Assembly (NCBI RefSeq): GCF_010726955.1
Contig: NZ_AP022603.1
Location: 62,001 to 126,000 of the forward strand
DNA: 64,000 nucleotides
Reading direction: 5' to 3'
From: Mycolicibacterium fallax
GTDB lineage: Bacteria > Actinomycetota > Actinomycetes > Mycobacteriales > Mycobacteriaceae
The notes under the pieces are model-generated. The model did not search any database. It saw only the letters and a list, made by a program, of their open reading frames with translations, and was not told where the DNA came from. The translations under genes and the position numbers were made by a program. Below are positions 18,091 to 26,683 of this stretch, piece by piece. The number at the start of each line of letters is the position of its first letter. Within the stretch, counting starts at the first letter, position 1.

Positions 18091-19269
18091 GTGCAACTGA
18101 CATTTGACGCCGAGGTTGAGGCGTTCCGCGACGAGTTCGTCGCCTTCCTCGACGAGCACCTGCCCGACGCGGCGGTGGCCGTGCAGCGGTCCGGGTCGAC
18201 CGCCGACGTGCCGCCGTGGGCCCGGGACTGGCAGCGGGTGATGTTCGATGCCGGCTGGCTGGTGCCCGGGTACCCACCGGAGTTCGGCGGCCGCAACGCC
18301 ACCATCTTGCAGCAGTACGTCTGGAATCAGGAGCTGTGCAAGCGGCGGATCTACCAGAGCTACAACCCGCAGGGCGTCGGCATCATCGCCGCCTCGCTGC
18401 TGACCTTCGGCACCGACGAGCAGAAGCAGCGCTGGGCGGTGCCGATCCTGCGCGCGGAACTGACCGCGGCGCTGGGCATGAGTGAGCCCAACGCCGGATC
18501 GGACCTGGCCGGGCTGCGCACCTCGGCCACCCTGACCGCCGAGGGCGACGCGTTCATCGTCAACGGCCAGAAGGTGTGGACCTCCGGCGCGCACGACGCC
18601 GACGTCATCCTCACCTTCGTGCGGACCGACCCGGACGCCCCCAAGCACAAGGGCATCAGCGTGCTGGTGATTCCCACCGACACCGAGGGCGTGGTGCGCC
18701 GGCCGTTCCCGTCCTGGTGCGACCGCGACGACGTCGACTTCAACGAGGTGTTCTTCACCGACGTGCGAGTCCCGGCGGAGAACCTGGTCGGCCCGCTGGG
18801 CGGCGGCTGGGGGGTGGCCAACGGCTCACTGGGACACGAGCGCACCCTGCTGTGGATGCTGTTCGCCGACCGGCTCGATCAGCTGATCGCCGACTACCAG
18901 CCGGCCACCGCGCTGGAGCGCGACCAGTACGCCACCCTGCTGATGGATGCCGCCGCGCTGCGGCTGATGGGGTCGGCGGCGATCGCCCGGGAGGCCCGCG
19001 GTGAACAGGACACCCAGAGCCTGTCGGTGCTGAAACTGCTTGGCTCCGAGGCGGTTCAGGTCCACTCCGAGCACGCCCTGGACGCCGCGGGCATCGACGG
19101 CCTTCGGCATCCGAACGTCTCGGCGAGCTACGCGCCGTTCGGGGAGGACGACGCGTCGACGAGCCTGTTCGAACGGCTGCAGCGGACCTTCGGCGGCACC
19201 ATCGCCGGGGGCACCTCGGAGATCCAGCGCACCATCATCGCACAGCGGATTCTCGGCCTGCCGCGCTGA
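18091..19269 (+). CDS. Acyl-CoA dehydrogenase subunit (full length, FadE-like)
   Basis: A 392-aa acyl-CoA dehydrogenase. It has the substrate/FAD-binding GMSEPNAGSDLAGLRTS and VNGQKVWTSGAHDADV, the NEVFFTDVRVPAENLVG strand, and the ending GGTSEIQRTIIAQRILGL. GTG start at 18091, four bases after the previous stop. Closely similar throughout to the dehydrogenase at 42974 (shared YNPQGVG, TFGTDEQKQRWAVPILRAEL-like and SGAHDADV segments), so the two are paralogues with the same type of upstream operator. Confidence 0.9.
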   Translation: MQLTFDAEVEAFRDEFVAFLDEHLPDAAVAVQRSGSTADVPPWARDWQRVMFDAGWLVPGYPPEFGGRNATILQQYVWNQELCKRRIYQSYNPQGVGIIAASLLTFGTDEQKQRWAVPILRAELTAALGMSEPNAGSDLAGLRTSATLTAEGDAFIVNGQKVWTSGAHDADVILTFVRTDPDAPKHKGISVLVIPTDTEGVVRRPFPSWCDRDDVDFNEVFFTDVRVPAENLVGPLGGGWGVANGSLGHERTLLWMLFADRLDQLIADYQPATALERDQYATLLMDAAALRLMGSAAIAREARGEQDTQSLSVLKLLGSEAVQVHSEHALDAAGIDGLRHPNVSASYAPFGEDDASTSLFERLQRTFGGTIAGGTSEIQRTIIAQRILGLPR

Positions 19270-19273
19270 TCGG

Positions 19274-19315
19274 GTTCGCCGCGGGCGGGTCAAAGCCGCA
19301 CCGCCCGCGGCGAAC
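19274..19315. terminator. Hairpin terminator between convergent genes
   Basis: A 15-base-pair GC-rich stem (19274-19288 with 19301-19315; GTTCGCCGCGGGCGG and its complement) around a 12-base loop, followed by GTCTTTTC. It sits between the dehydrogenase stop (19269) and the convergent gene ending at 19337. Confidence 0.7.
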
Positions 19316-19336
19316 ACCGGGTCTTTTCAGGCGCGC

Positions 19337-20146
19337 CTAGAGTTCGACGAGCCGCGGCGCCGAACCGCGGGCGCGCAGTCCGCCGCCGGCCCGCCGGGTC
19401 AGCTCGCGGGAGCTGCCCAGCAGCCCGTCGAGCACCAGCGCCCGCTTGACGTGCACGTGCAGATCGTGCTCGTCGGTGAAGCCGATCCCGCCGAGCACCT
19501 GCTGGCAGTGCCGGGCCGCCGTCAGCGCCGCCTTGCCCGCGGCCGCCTTGGCCAGCAGCGCGGTCAGGTCGGGACTTTCGACGGCCGGTACACCGAGGGT
19601 GGCCTCGGCGCCCTCGATGGCCACCAGGGCCTCGGCGAGCTTGTGCCGCACCGCCTGAAACGATGCGATCGGCTTGCCGAACTGCACCCGGTCCAGCGCG
19701 TGCCGCTGCGCCAACTCGAGCATGGCGCGCGCCGTGCCGACCAGCCACCAGCCCACCGCGCGGCGCGCCTCGCCCAGGCGCATCGTCTCGCCGTCGGGCA
19801 CCTCGCGCAGCGGCAGCCCGCCGAGCGTCGGATTGTCATCGCGCGCGGTGCGGGTCCAGATCACCCAGCGGCCGCCGGCGTAGGGCAGCGGGGGAGTGCC
19901 GCCGGGCAGCCCACCGATGGTCTCCAGCACCACGTCGTTGAGGATCGAGGCGTGCGCGCCGGTCTCCCCGAGCAGCCGGAAGACCAGCGGTATCGCCATA
20001 TCCGGTGCGTCGGAGAGCATTTCGGCCCAGCCCAGCTCGGCCAGTGCCTCATCGAGTTCGGCCCCCGACGTCGTAGACATGGTCTTGCGCAGGGTGTCTT
20101 CCAGCATTGCCAGCGATGCGGCGTCCAGTTCGGCGGACATGGTCAT
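19337..20146 (-). CDS. Acyl-CoA dehydrogenase subunit (short, FadE-like)
   Basis: A 269-aa reduced acyl-CoA dehydrogenase. The C-terminal part shows LDRVQFGKPIASFQAVRHKL and CQQVLGGIGFTDEHDLHVHV; the N-terminal domain is truncated. ATG 20146 overlaps the stop of the upstream dehydrogenase gene (ATGA), with ATG 20140 as an alternative. This coupling suggests a heteromer with the product of 20143-21264. It is the distal gene of a minus-strand operon that may begin at 24603 or 25222. Confidence 0.87.
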   Translation of the reverse strand: MTMSAELDAASLAMLEDTLRKTMSTTSGAELDEALAELGWAEMLSDAPDMAIPLVFRLLGETGAHASILNDVVLETIGGLPGGTPPLPYAGGRWVIWTRTARDDNPTLGGLPLREVPDGETMRLGEARRAVGWWLVGTARAMLELAQRHALDRVQFGKPIASFQAVRHKLAEALVAIEGAEATLGVPAVESPDLTALLAKAAAGKAALTAARHCQQVLGGIGFTDEHDLHVHVKRALVLDGLLGSSRELTRRAGGGLRARGSAPRLVEL

Positions 20147-21264
20147 TCCTTCCCGAGGTCGAGCAGCCGACGGGCGATGATGTTGCGCTGCACCTCGGCG
20201 GTGCCGCCGTAGATGGTCGCCGCGCGGGAGTACAGGTACTCGGTCCGCCAGGGGTCGTCCTCGAGTTCGACGACACCGGGCAGCAGATCGCGCGCGGTGT
20301 CGTAGAGCAGTTGTTCGGCGCCGGCCAGCAGCACCTTGTCGATCGAGGTGTCCGGGCCGAGCCGATGGCCCGCGGCCAGCCGGTGCTGGGTGGCCCGGGA
20401 CCGGCAGCGCAGCGTGTGCAGCGCCAGATACACCGCGCCCAGGTCCTGATCGACGGCCGCACCCTGGCGCTTGGCGGCGGCGACCAGCGCGTCGAACCGG
20501 GCATACAGGTAGGCGATGCGCTGCCAGAAGCAGGTGGAGCGCTCATAGGGCAGCAGGTCCATCGCCAACTGCCAGCCGTCGCCGGGCTTGCCGAGCATCC
20601 GGGAGCCGTCGACGACGACGTCGTCGAAGTACACCTCGCAGAACTCGTCGACGCCGTGCATGGTGTGCAGCGGCCGGACCGAGATCCCGGGGGTGTCCAC
20701 ATCGACGAAGAACGCCGTGATGGCCTGGTGGTTCGGGGTGCCGGGATCCCCGGTGCGGGTCAGCAGGATGGCGCGATGCGAGTACTGCGCGAAGCTGGTC
20801 CACACCTTCTGCCCGTTGATCACCCACTGGTCACCGCGCGGGGTGGCCCGGGTGCTCAGCGACGCCAGGTCGCTGCCGGAGCCGGGCTCGGAAAAGCCCT
20901 GGCACCACTGCTCTTCGCCGCTGAGCAGCTTGGGCACCATCTCGGCGGCCAATTCGGGGCTGGCGTAGTCGATCATCGTCGGTGCCAGCACCTCGAGCAT
21001 CGAATACGGCCCGGGCTCGGCCAGCCGCCGGCCGACCACCTCCTCCCCGACGATGGCGCGCAGCATGTCCGGACCGCCGAGCCCGCCGGCGTGCTCGGGC
21101 CAGCCGTAGCGGCTCCAGTCGGCGTCGTAGAGGGCGCGCTGCACTCGGGCGAACTGCCGCATCTGCGCCGCCAGGCTGTGATCGTCGGGCGGGGTCAGAT
21201 CGTTGGCGTCGAGCCAGCCGCGCAGCCGGGTGCGAAACTCGGCGGGGTCGTGCAGTTCGTTCAT
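20143..21264 (-). CDS. Acyl-CoA dehydrogenase subunit (full length, FadE-like)
   Basis: A 373-aa acyl-CoA dehydrogenase with WCQGFSEPGSGSDLASLSTR, VINGQKVWTSFAQYSHRAIL, CEVYFDDVVVDGSRMLG and the C-terminal YSRAATIYGGTAEVQRNIIA. ATG 21264 overlaps the upstream SnoaL-like gene's stop by 4 bases (ATGA). Paired with the short subunit downstream. Confidence 0.9.
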   Translation of the reverse strand: MNELHDPAEFRTRLRGWLDANDLTPPDDHSLAAQMRQFARVQRALYDADWSRYGWPEHAGGLGGPDMLRAIVGEEVVGRRLAEPGPYSMLEVLAPTMIDYASPELAAEMVPKLLSGEEQWCQGFSEPGSGSDLASLSTRATPRGDQWVINGQKVWTSFAQYSHRAILLTRTGDPGTPNHQAITAFFVDVDTPGISVRPLHTMHGVDEFCEVYFDDVVVDGSRMLGKPGDGWQLAMDLLPYERSTCFWQRIAYLYARFDALVAAAKRQGAAVDQDLGAVYLALHTLRCRSRATQHRLAAGHRLGPDTSIDKVLLAGAEQLLYDTARDLLPGVVELEDDPWRTEYLYSRAATIYGGTAEVQRNIIARRLLDLGKE

Positions 21265-21707
21265 CCGGCTTCGGGCCTGCCGATCGCGTGCGGCCGGCCG
21301 TGGTCATGATCGCCGCTGCGCCGAATGAACGTCATGGCACGGGTTTTCAGCCGCCAGCCGTCCGCGGTGCGCAGGTAGGTGTCGCGGTAGTAACCGATCC
21401 GCATGTCGTGCTTGGAGTGCTCGATGAAGCACAGCGGCTGGGTGCCCGAGGCGCTGTCGGCGCCCTCGTCGAGGTCGACCAGCGCGGTGCCGGTCATGAA
21501 CAGCCCCTTGGGAGCGGCGTCGACGAGCACCGGGAACCGGTTGAGCGTGTAGGTCTCGCCGAACGCGCTGTATGTGCCGTCCGGGGTGAACACGCTGATC
21601 AGGCCGTCGGTGTCGCCCTGGGTGATGGTGACCGCGTACTTGGCCAGCAGTTGCTGGATCTCGACCAGGTCTTCGATGCGGGTGGGTTTGTCAGTCGGCG
21701 TTGTCAT
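21261..21707 (-). CDS. SnoaL/NTF2-like protein
   Basis: A 148-aa protein with the cone-shaped NTF2-like fold: EDLVEIQQLLAKYAVTITQG, then GLISVFTPDGTYSAFGE, and a C-terminal GYYRDTYLRTADGWRLKTRA. Members include polyketide cyclases, isomerases and dehydratases as well as oxygenase small subunits; the role here is not evident. It overlaps the upstream amidohydrolase gene by 17 bases and the downstream dehydrogenase by 4, so it is firmly part of this catabolic operon. Confidence 0.82.
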   Translation of the reverse strand: MTTPTDKPTRIEDLVEIQQLLAKYAVTITQGDTDGLISVFTPDGTYSAFGETYTLNRFPVLVDAAPKGLFMTGTALVDLDEGADSASGTQPLCFIEHSKHDMRIGYYRDTYLRTADGWRLKTRAMTFIRRSGDHDHGRPHAIGRPEAG

Positions 21708-22941
21708 TGCGGAAAACCTTACCGCCTTTCATTACAAAATTAACATTGCGTGTAATGCTGATATCTTCCAGCGGATTGCCCGGCACGGCAATGATGTCGG
21801 CCAGCTGACCCGGCGCCAGGCGGCCCAGATCCGGGGCGTTGATCAGGTCGGCAGCGACCACGGTGGCCGCCCGCAGCACCGCCTCGGCCGGCATGCCCCA
21901 CTCGACCAGGGTGACCAGTTCGTCGGCGTTGCGGCCGTGCGGGATGGCCGGCGCGTCGGTGCCGACGGCGATCTTGACGCCGGCCTCATAGGCCGCCTTG
22001 ATCGAGGTGCGGGCCATCGGGAACATCCGGGCGGCCTTGTCCTGCAGCACCTTCGGTGCTTTGGAGACATCCATCGCCTCGGCCAGCCGGCGGGTGGAGA
22101 CCAGGAACCGGTCGTGCTCGACCATCATCGCGATGGCCTCGTCGTCCATCAGGAAGCCGTGCTCGATGCAGTCGATGCCGCACTCGATGGCGTGCTTGAC
22201 CGCCTCAGCGCCGTGGGTGTGCGCCGCCACCCGCAGCCCGCGCCGGTGCGCCTCGTCGACGATGACGCGCAGTTCCTCGTCCGAATAGTGTTGGGCGCCG
22301 GGCTCACCGGTCAGTGACATCACCCCGCCCGAGCAGCACACCTTGATCAGCTGGGCGCCGTGCTTGATCTGGTAGCGGACCGCCTTGCGGATCTCGTCGA
22401 CCCCGTTGGCGATGCCCTCCTCGATGGTCAGCTCCAGCACGCCGGGCATGAACGCGGCGAACATGGTGGGGTCCAGGTGACCGCCGGTGGGGGTGATGGC
22501 GTGACCGGCCGGGATGATCCGCGGGCCCTCGATCCAGCCGGCGTCGATGGCCTTGGCCAGCGCCACGTCGAGCAGGTAGCCGCCGGTCTTGACGAACAAC
22601 CCCAGGTTGCGCACGGTGGTGAAGCCGGCCCGCAGGGTGCGCCGGGCGTTGCCGACCGCGCGCAGCATCCGGGTCGGCGGATCGTCCTGCACCTGGGACA
22701 GCCCGGGGTTCTCCCCGCGGCCGCCCATCAGCAGGTTGACCTCCATGTCCATCAGGCCGGGCAGCAGGATCGCCTCGCCGAGGTCGATGACCGGGGCGTC
22801 CGGATCCACCTCGGCGACGATCCGGTCGTCCTCGACGGCGACGATGCCGGGGCGAATGATCGCCCCGGCATCGACGTCGAGCAGTCCGGCCGCCTTGAGG
22901 GTCAGTCGGGTTGGGCCGCTGGCTCGCTTGGCGTCGGACAC
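21691..22941 (-). CDS. Amidohydrolase-family protein with altered metal site
   Basis: A 416-aa protein of the imidazolonepropionase/prolidase-like amidohydrolase group. Recognisable parts are the N-terminal beta-sandwich, LLPGLMDMEVNL at strand 1, QLIKVCCSGGV, RVAAHTHGAEAVKHAI, CIEHGFLMDD, AVGTDAPAIPHG and the C-terminal LGRLAPGQLADIIAV. The strand-1 HxH metal ligands are replaced by Glu67-Val-Asn69, while the later His and Asp ligands remain. It may bind a single metal or act in another way. GTG 22941. Lies between a Rieske oxygenase unit and the acyl-CoA dehydrogenase pair in one minus-strand operon. Confidence 0.83.
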   Translation of the reverse strand: MSDAKRASGPTRLTLKAAGLLDVDAGAIIRPGIVAVEDDRIVAEVDPDAPVIDLGEAILLPGLMDMEVNLLMGGRGENPGLSQVQDDPPTRMLRAVGNARRTLRAGFTTVRNLGLFVKTGGYLLDVALAKAIDAGWIEGPRIIPAGHAITPTGGHLDPTMFAAFMPGVLELTIEEGIANGVDEIRKAVRYQIKHGAQLIKVCCSGGVMSLTGEPGAQHYSDEELRVIVDEAHRRGLRVAAHTHGAEAVKHAIECGIDCIEHGFLMDDEAIAMMVEHDRFLVSTRRLAEAMDVSKAPKVLQDKAARMFPMARTSIKAAYEAGVKIAVGTDAPAIPHGRNADELVTLVEWGMPAEAVLRAATVVAADLINAPDLGRLAPGQLADIIAVPGNPLEDISITRNVNFVMKGGKVFRNDNAD

Positions 22942-22943
22942 CG

Positions 22944-23282
22944 TTAAACCACCGGCTCCCGGGTGATCTCAACCCAGGCCGCGCCGCTGTCGAGCACGCG
23001 CGGCTGCTTCCACACCTCTACCGGGAAACTGACCATCACCACAGACTGCATCAGGTGCATCAGATTCTTGGCGTCTTCGGGCATGTCGTGCAGCGGGAAC
23101 CGGGCGTCCAGGTAGACCATGACGTCCTCGAGGCGGGCGGTGCCCGCGTCGTAGAGCTCCTGCATCTGCGCCATGGTGGAGTCCAGCCGCTTGGCGTAGC
23201 GCTCCGGCTCGGTGGCCAGGCACCAGTCGGTGAACCGCTCCAGGTCGGCGAACTCGGTGGGCAGCATCGTGGTCTCAGACAT
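22944..23282 (-). CDS. Small conserved-looking protein coupled to a Rieske oxygenase
   Basis: A 112-aa protein that I do not recognise. It is predicted to be soluble and mainly helical, with PTEFADLERFTDWCLATEPE at the start and VEVWKQPRVLDSGAAWVEIT at the end, and has no cofactor motif. ATG 23282 lies within the last codons of the Rieske alpha-subunit gene (8-base overlap), so translation is coupled to it. The gene order suggests an accessory or small subunit of that oxygenase, but this rests on context only. Confidence 0.7.
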   Translation of the reverse strand: MSETTMLPTEFADLERFTDWCLATEPERYAKRLDSTMAQMQELYDAGTARLEDVMVYLDARFPLHDMPEDAKNLMHLMQSVVMVSFPVEVWKQPRVLDSGAAWVEITREPVV

Positions 23283-24603
23283 GAGTGGTGTCCTTTTCAC
23301 ACTGGGTGGGCGCGGCGACGCCATTTTCGGCCAGCTCCGCCTTGTAGTTGTCGACGTACTTGTGCGCGGTGTGGTGCAGGTGGCGCAGCAGCACCTCCTG
23401 ATCGCAGAGCAGGAAGTCGGTGACCGCCCGGGTGCCGATCTGGGTCTGGGTGGCCTCCAGGGTGTTGGCGTCCTGCAGGGCGTACTCCTTGAACGTCACC
23501 GCGGCCAGTTCCTGGGACAGTCGCTGCCGGGTGTTCTTCGGCGGCACGAAGTACAGGTTGGCCTCGAAGATGTGGCTGTCCACCCCGGTCGGCCAGTAGT
23601 TGTAGGTCAGGTACCAGCCCGGAACCCACAGCAGCAGGGTGAAGTTCGGGAAGAACTCGAAGCTGTCCTGGCCCCAGGTGGGCTGGCGAGCCGGGTTGAC
23701 CGCCGGCGGCAGCTCGTCGGGCAGGATGCCCTCGATGTCGGGTCGGTCCCACGGACCGAACAGGCCGCTGTGCAGGATCCGCTCGATCGGCTTGACCATG
23801 CTCAGGTCCTTGGGCGGGGACATCCCGCCCCAAGACGAGATCATCGAGTGATCGCCCTTGATGTCGTAGTGCAGCGCCTCGAAGCCGACCTTGGCCAGCT
23901 TGGCGGCCTCCTCCGGGGTCGCCTGCTTCATGTGCAGGATCGGTGCGTGGTAGAACTCGACGAACGCGTCGATGAACAGCTTCCAGTTCGCCTTGATCTC
24001 GGCCTTGTAGCTGTAGACCTCGGTCATCTCGTGGAACGGGTAGCCTTCCAGGCCCTTGCCGAACTCGCCCATGGACTCGATCAGCGGCTTGGCGTCGTCG
24101 TCGAAGTTGACGAAGATGAAGCCCTCCCAGACCTCGCAGCGGACCGACACCAGCGGGTATTCGGTCTTGTCGACGTCGAAGAACTCGTCCTCCTGCTGGA
24201 TGAAGGTCAGGTCACCGTTGAGCGCGTAGCGCCAGGCGTGGTACTTGCAGGTGAACTGGCGGCAGCTGCCCGAGACCTCCTCGCCGGGGTAGTCGTTCCA
24301 GACCAGCTTGTTGCCGCGGTGCCGGCACAGGTTGTAGAACGCCCGGATGACACCGTCCTTGTCCTTGTTGACGATGATCGAGGTGCCCTTGCCGACCGAC
24401 GGCATCTCGCGGGTGAAGTAGCTGCCGGCCTTGGGCAGCCGCTCCACCCGGCCGACGTGCAGCCAGGTGCGACGGAAGATGGCCTGCTGCTCCAGTTTCC
24501 AGTGCTCCGGGTCAATGGAGTCGGTGTAGTCGACCGGTCCTGTGCCCAGCTCGGGCCAGTTCTCGGTCCAGCTACCCGCGGCCGGTTTCGGGAAATGCGC
24601 CAT
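23275..24603 (-). CDS. Rieske non-haem iron oxygenase, alpha subunit
   Basis: A 442-aa aromatic-ring-hydroxylating-type oxygenase. The Rieske cluster ligands are Cys93-x-His95 (LCRHRGN) and Cys119-x2-His122 (TCKYHAW). The mononuclear iron site follows with Asp212, His219 and His224 in DAFVEFYHAPILH. It would use O2 and electrons from a ferredoxin to hydroxylate a ring or alkyl position. ATG 24603 is chosen because the upstream part of the frame is low-complexity and overlaps the previous gene. No classical beta-subunit gene follows; the coupled 112-aa protein takes that place. Confidence 0.9.
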   Translation of the reverse strand: MAHFPKPAAGSWTENWPELGTGPVDYTDSIDPEHWKLEQQAIFRRTWLHVGRVERLPKAGSYFTREMPSVGKGTSIIVNKDKDGVIRAFYNLCRHRGNKLVWNDYPGEEVSGSCRQFTCKYHAWRYALNGDLTFIQQEDEFFDVDKTEYPLVSVRCEVWEGFIFVNFDDDAKPLIESMGEFGKGLEGYPFHEMTEVYSYKAEIKANWKLFIDAFVEFYHAPILHMKQATPEEAAKLAKVGFEALHYDIKGDHSMISSWGGMSPPKDLSMVKPIERILHSGLFGPWDRPDIEGILPDELPPAVNPARQPTWGQDSFEFFPNFTLLLWVPGWYLTYNYWPTGVDSHIFEANLYFVPPKNTRQRLSQELAAVTFKEYALQDANTLEATQTQIGTRAVTDFLLCDQEVLLRHLHHTAHKYVDNYKAELAENGVAAPTQCEKDTTHV

Positions 24604-24607
24604 GGGG

Positions 24608-25222
24608 TTACCTGTCCTCTCGGTGTTCGGGTGTTGGCTGTTGGGGTGTTGACTGTTGGGGATCTGCGGGGGAGTCGAGTTGCACGCCAAAGGTGTTGAA
24701 GGCCGTCGCCAGGGTGCGGTAGGTGCCCGTGGTGAAGATCAGGTCCATCCGCTGCCGGTCGTCGAGGTGCTCACCCAGGGCGGTCCAGGTGCTCTCGGAC
24801 AGCCGGGCGGTGTCCTCCAGCTCGTCGACCGCGTCGACGATGAGCTGGTCGACCGGATCGGGGGCCGAGCCGGCTTGGATGCCGGCGATGTCGGCATCGG
24901 TGAGGCCGACCATCTTGCCCATGGTGACGTGGTGGTGCCATTCGTAGGGCGCCCGGCAGTGCTGGGCGACGCGCAGGATGGCCACCTCGCGCAGCCGCGC
25001 GGGCAGCGGGGAGTTGAACAGCAGGTGCACGTTGAGCGCCAGGAAGGCCTTGGTCAGATCCGGGTGGTGGACCATGGTCGCCAGGCCGTTGCCGGCGGCC
25101 TCGGGGTTGCGGCGGGCCCGCGGCAGCATTCCGCGCAGGGCGCTGTCCACCTCCTCGCCCCACTGCGCGGCGGGCAGCGGGGGCAGCAGGATCGCCGGGG
25201 CCGGCGACGACGTCGTTTCCAC
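24608..25222 (-). CDS. Carboxymuconolactone decarboxylase (AhpD-like) family protein
   Basis: A 204-aa all-helical protein of the CMD/AhpD family. The diagnostic helix is REVAILRVAQHCRAPYEWHH with the single Cys and His of the CMD type rather than the CxxC of AhpD peroxidases. A decarboxylase or hydrolase-like role on a ring-cleavage product is plausible. The C-terminus is Gln/Pro-rich with a 15-base tandem repeat. GTG 25222 is preferred over a TTG at 25237 because GAGGAGA lies just before it. First gene of a minus-strand operon, 16 bases after a perfect extended operator. Confidence 0.83.
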   Translation of the reverse strand: METTSSPAPAILLPPLPAAQWGEEVDSALRGMLPRARRNPEAAGNGLATMVHHPDLTKAFLALNVHLLFNSPLPARLREVAILRVAQHCRAPYEWHHHVTMGKMVGLTDADIAGIQAGSAPDPVDQLIVDAVDELEDTARLSESTWTALGEHLDDRQRMDLIFTTGTYRTLATAFNTFGVQLDSPADPQQSTPQQPTPEHREDR

Positions 25223-25237
25223 GACTTCTCCTCTCAA

Positions 25238-25260
25238 CTATGAGAATCATATTCTCATAG
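25238..25260. promoter_or_regulatory. Island operator, extended perfect copy
   Basis: CTATGAGAAT-CAT-ATTCTCATAG: 10-base arms with a 3-base spacer, the longest and most perfect copy of the island palindrome. It lies directly before the operon led by the carboxymuconolactone-decarboxylase-like gene and at the shared divergent region with the dehydrogenase at 25486. Confidence 0.75.
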
Positions 25261-25412
25261 ACGGATAACAGATTTTCATGAATGCGCCGTTTGGTCAACG
25301 CGCGGCGGGTTTCCGGCGGTGTCGGGTGTCGTCCGGGCGCGCCGGCGCCGGGCCGCCGAACCCGGGCTGACGTGCATGATCACGCCTGGCTGGGGTTTGA
25401 TTCTCGCTGTAT

Positions 25413-25427
25413 GAGAAGCTAGTTTCC
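25413..25427 (+). promoter_or_regulatory. Degenerate island operator
   Basis: GAGAAG-CTA-GTTTCC, inside a wider imperfect palindrome from GTATGAG to CCTAC. Matches the island operator at 8 of 12 fixed positions, 59 bases before the acyl-CoA dehydrogenase start at 25486. Confidence 0.35.
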
Positions 25428-25485
25428 TACTTCAGAGAACCGAAGGCGTAGCCGCCGCGGTCCCGACAGCAGGGAGAAACATTCA

Positions 25486-26664
25486 GTGTCCGGTGGAATG
25501 AACTTCGAGCTCACCGAGGATCAGCAGCTCATCCGCACGTCGGTGGCCGAACTGTGCACCCGCTTCGACGACCACTACTGGATGGAGCGCGACCTCAACC
25601 ACGAGTTCCCGCGGGAGTTCTACGACGCCATCTCCAGCGGTGGCTGGCTGGGCATGACCATCCCGGAGGAGTACGGCGGTCACGGCCTGGGCATCACCGA
25701 GGCCACCCTGCTGCTGGAGGAGGTGGCCCGCTCCGGCGCGGCGATGAACGGCGCCAGCGCGATCCACCTCAACATCTTCGGCATGCAGCCGGTGGTCAAA
25801 CACGGCTCCGAGGCGCTCAAGGCCGACACCCTGCCGCGGATCGTCAACGGCGACCTGCACGTCTGCTTCGGCGTCACCGAACCCGGTGCGGGGCTGGACA
25901 CCTCGCGGATCACCACCTTCGCCAAGCGCGAGGGCGACCACTACCGGGTCAACGGCCGAAAGGTGTGGATCAGCAAGGCCGGGGAGAGCGAGAAGATCCT
26001 GCTGCTGACCCGCACCACACCGCGCGAGGACTGCGCCAAGAAGACCGACGGCATGACGCTGTTCCTCACCGATCTGGACCCCGAGCACGTCGACATCCGG
26101 CCGATCAAGAAGATGGGCCGAAATGCGGTGGCCTCCAACGAGGTCTTCATCGACGACCTGATGGTGCCCGTCGAGCACCGGGTCGGCGAGGAGGGCCAGG
26201 GCTTCCGCTACATCCTCGACGGGCTGAACCCCGAGCGGATGCTGATCGCCGCCGAGGCGCTCGGCATCGGCCGGGTCGCGCTGGAAAAGGCCGTCAAATA
26301 CGGCAACGAACGGCACGTCTTCAACCGGCCGATCGGGATGAACCAGGGGCTGCAGTTCCCGCTGGCCGACTCGCTGGCCCGGCTGGACGCCGCGGAACTC
26401 GTGCTGCGCAAGGCGACCTGGCTCTACGACAACGGCAAACCCTGTGGGCGGGAAGCCAATACCGCCAAGTACCTGTGCGCCGACGCCGGCTTCGGCGCCG
26501 CCGACCGGGCCCTGCAGCTGCACGGCGGGATGGGTTACTCCGAGGAGTACCACGTGTCCCGGTACTTCCGGGAATCCCGGCTGATGAAGATCGCCCCGGT
26601 CAGCCAGGAGATGATCCTGAACTTCCTCGGCGAGCACGTGCTCGGCATGCCGCGCAGCTACTGA
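25486..26664 (+). CDS. Acyl-CoA dehydrogenase
   Basis: A 392-aa full-length acyl-CoA dehydrogenase. Visible: PEEYGGHGLGITEATLLLEE, CFGVTEPGAGLDTSRITTFA, VNGRKVWISKAGESEKILLL, and the C-terminal LQLHGGMGYSEEYHVSRYFR, with an ending like homotetrameric short-chain enzymes. GTG 25486 follows GGGAGAAA; ATG 25498 is an alternative. It heads a four-gene operon with a CoA transferase, thiolase and a second dehydrogenase, which together make most of a beta-oxidation cycle. Confidence 0.9.
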   Translation: MSGGMNFELTEDQQLIRTSVAELCTRFDDHYWMERDLNHEFPREFYDAISSGGWLGMTIPEEYGGHGLGITEATLLLEEVARSGAAMNGASAIHLNIFGMQPVVKHGSEALKADTLPRIVNGDLHVCFGVTEPGAGLDTSRITTFAKREGDHYRVNGRKVWISKAGESEKILLLTRTTPREDCAKKTDGMTLFLTDLDPEHVDIRPIKKMGRNAVASNEVFIDDLMVPVEHRVGEEGQGFRYILDGLNPERMLIAAEALGIGRVALEKAVKYGNERHVFNRPIGMNQGLQFPLADSLARLDAAELVLRKATWLYDNGKPCGREANTAKYLCADAGFGAADRALQLHGGMGYSEEYHVSRYFRESRLMKIAPVSQEMILNFLGEHVLGMPRSY

Positions 26665-26683
26665 CGGCCGGCACCGGGAGAAT

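Noticed and set aside
24631..24661. 15-base tandem repeat as a regulatory element
   Set aside because: It lies within the C-terminal coding part of the carboxymuconolactone-decarboxylase-like gene and keeps frame (Gln/Pro-rich pentapeptide), so a coding low-complexity tail is simpler.
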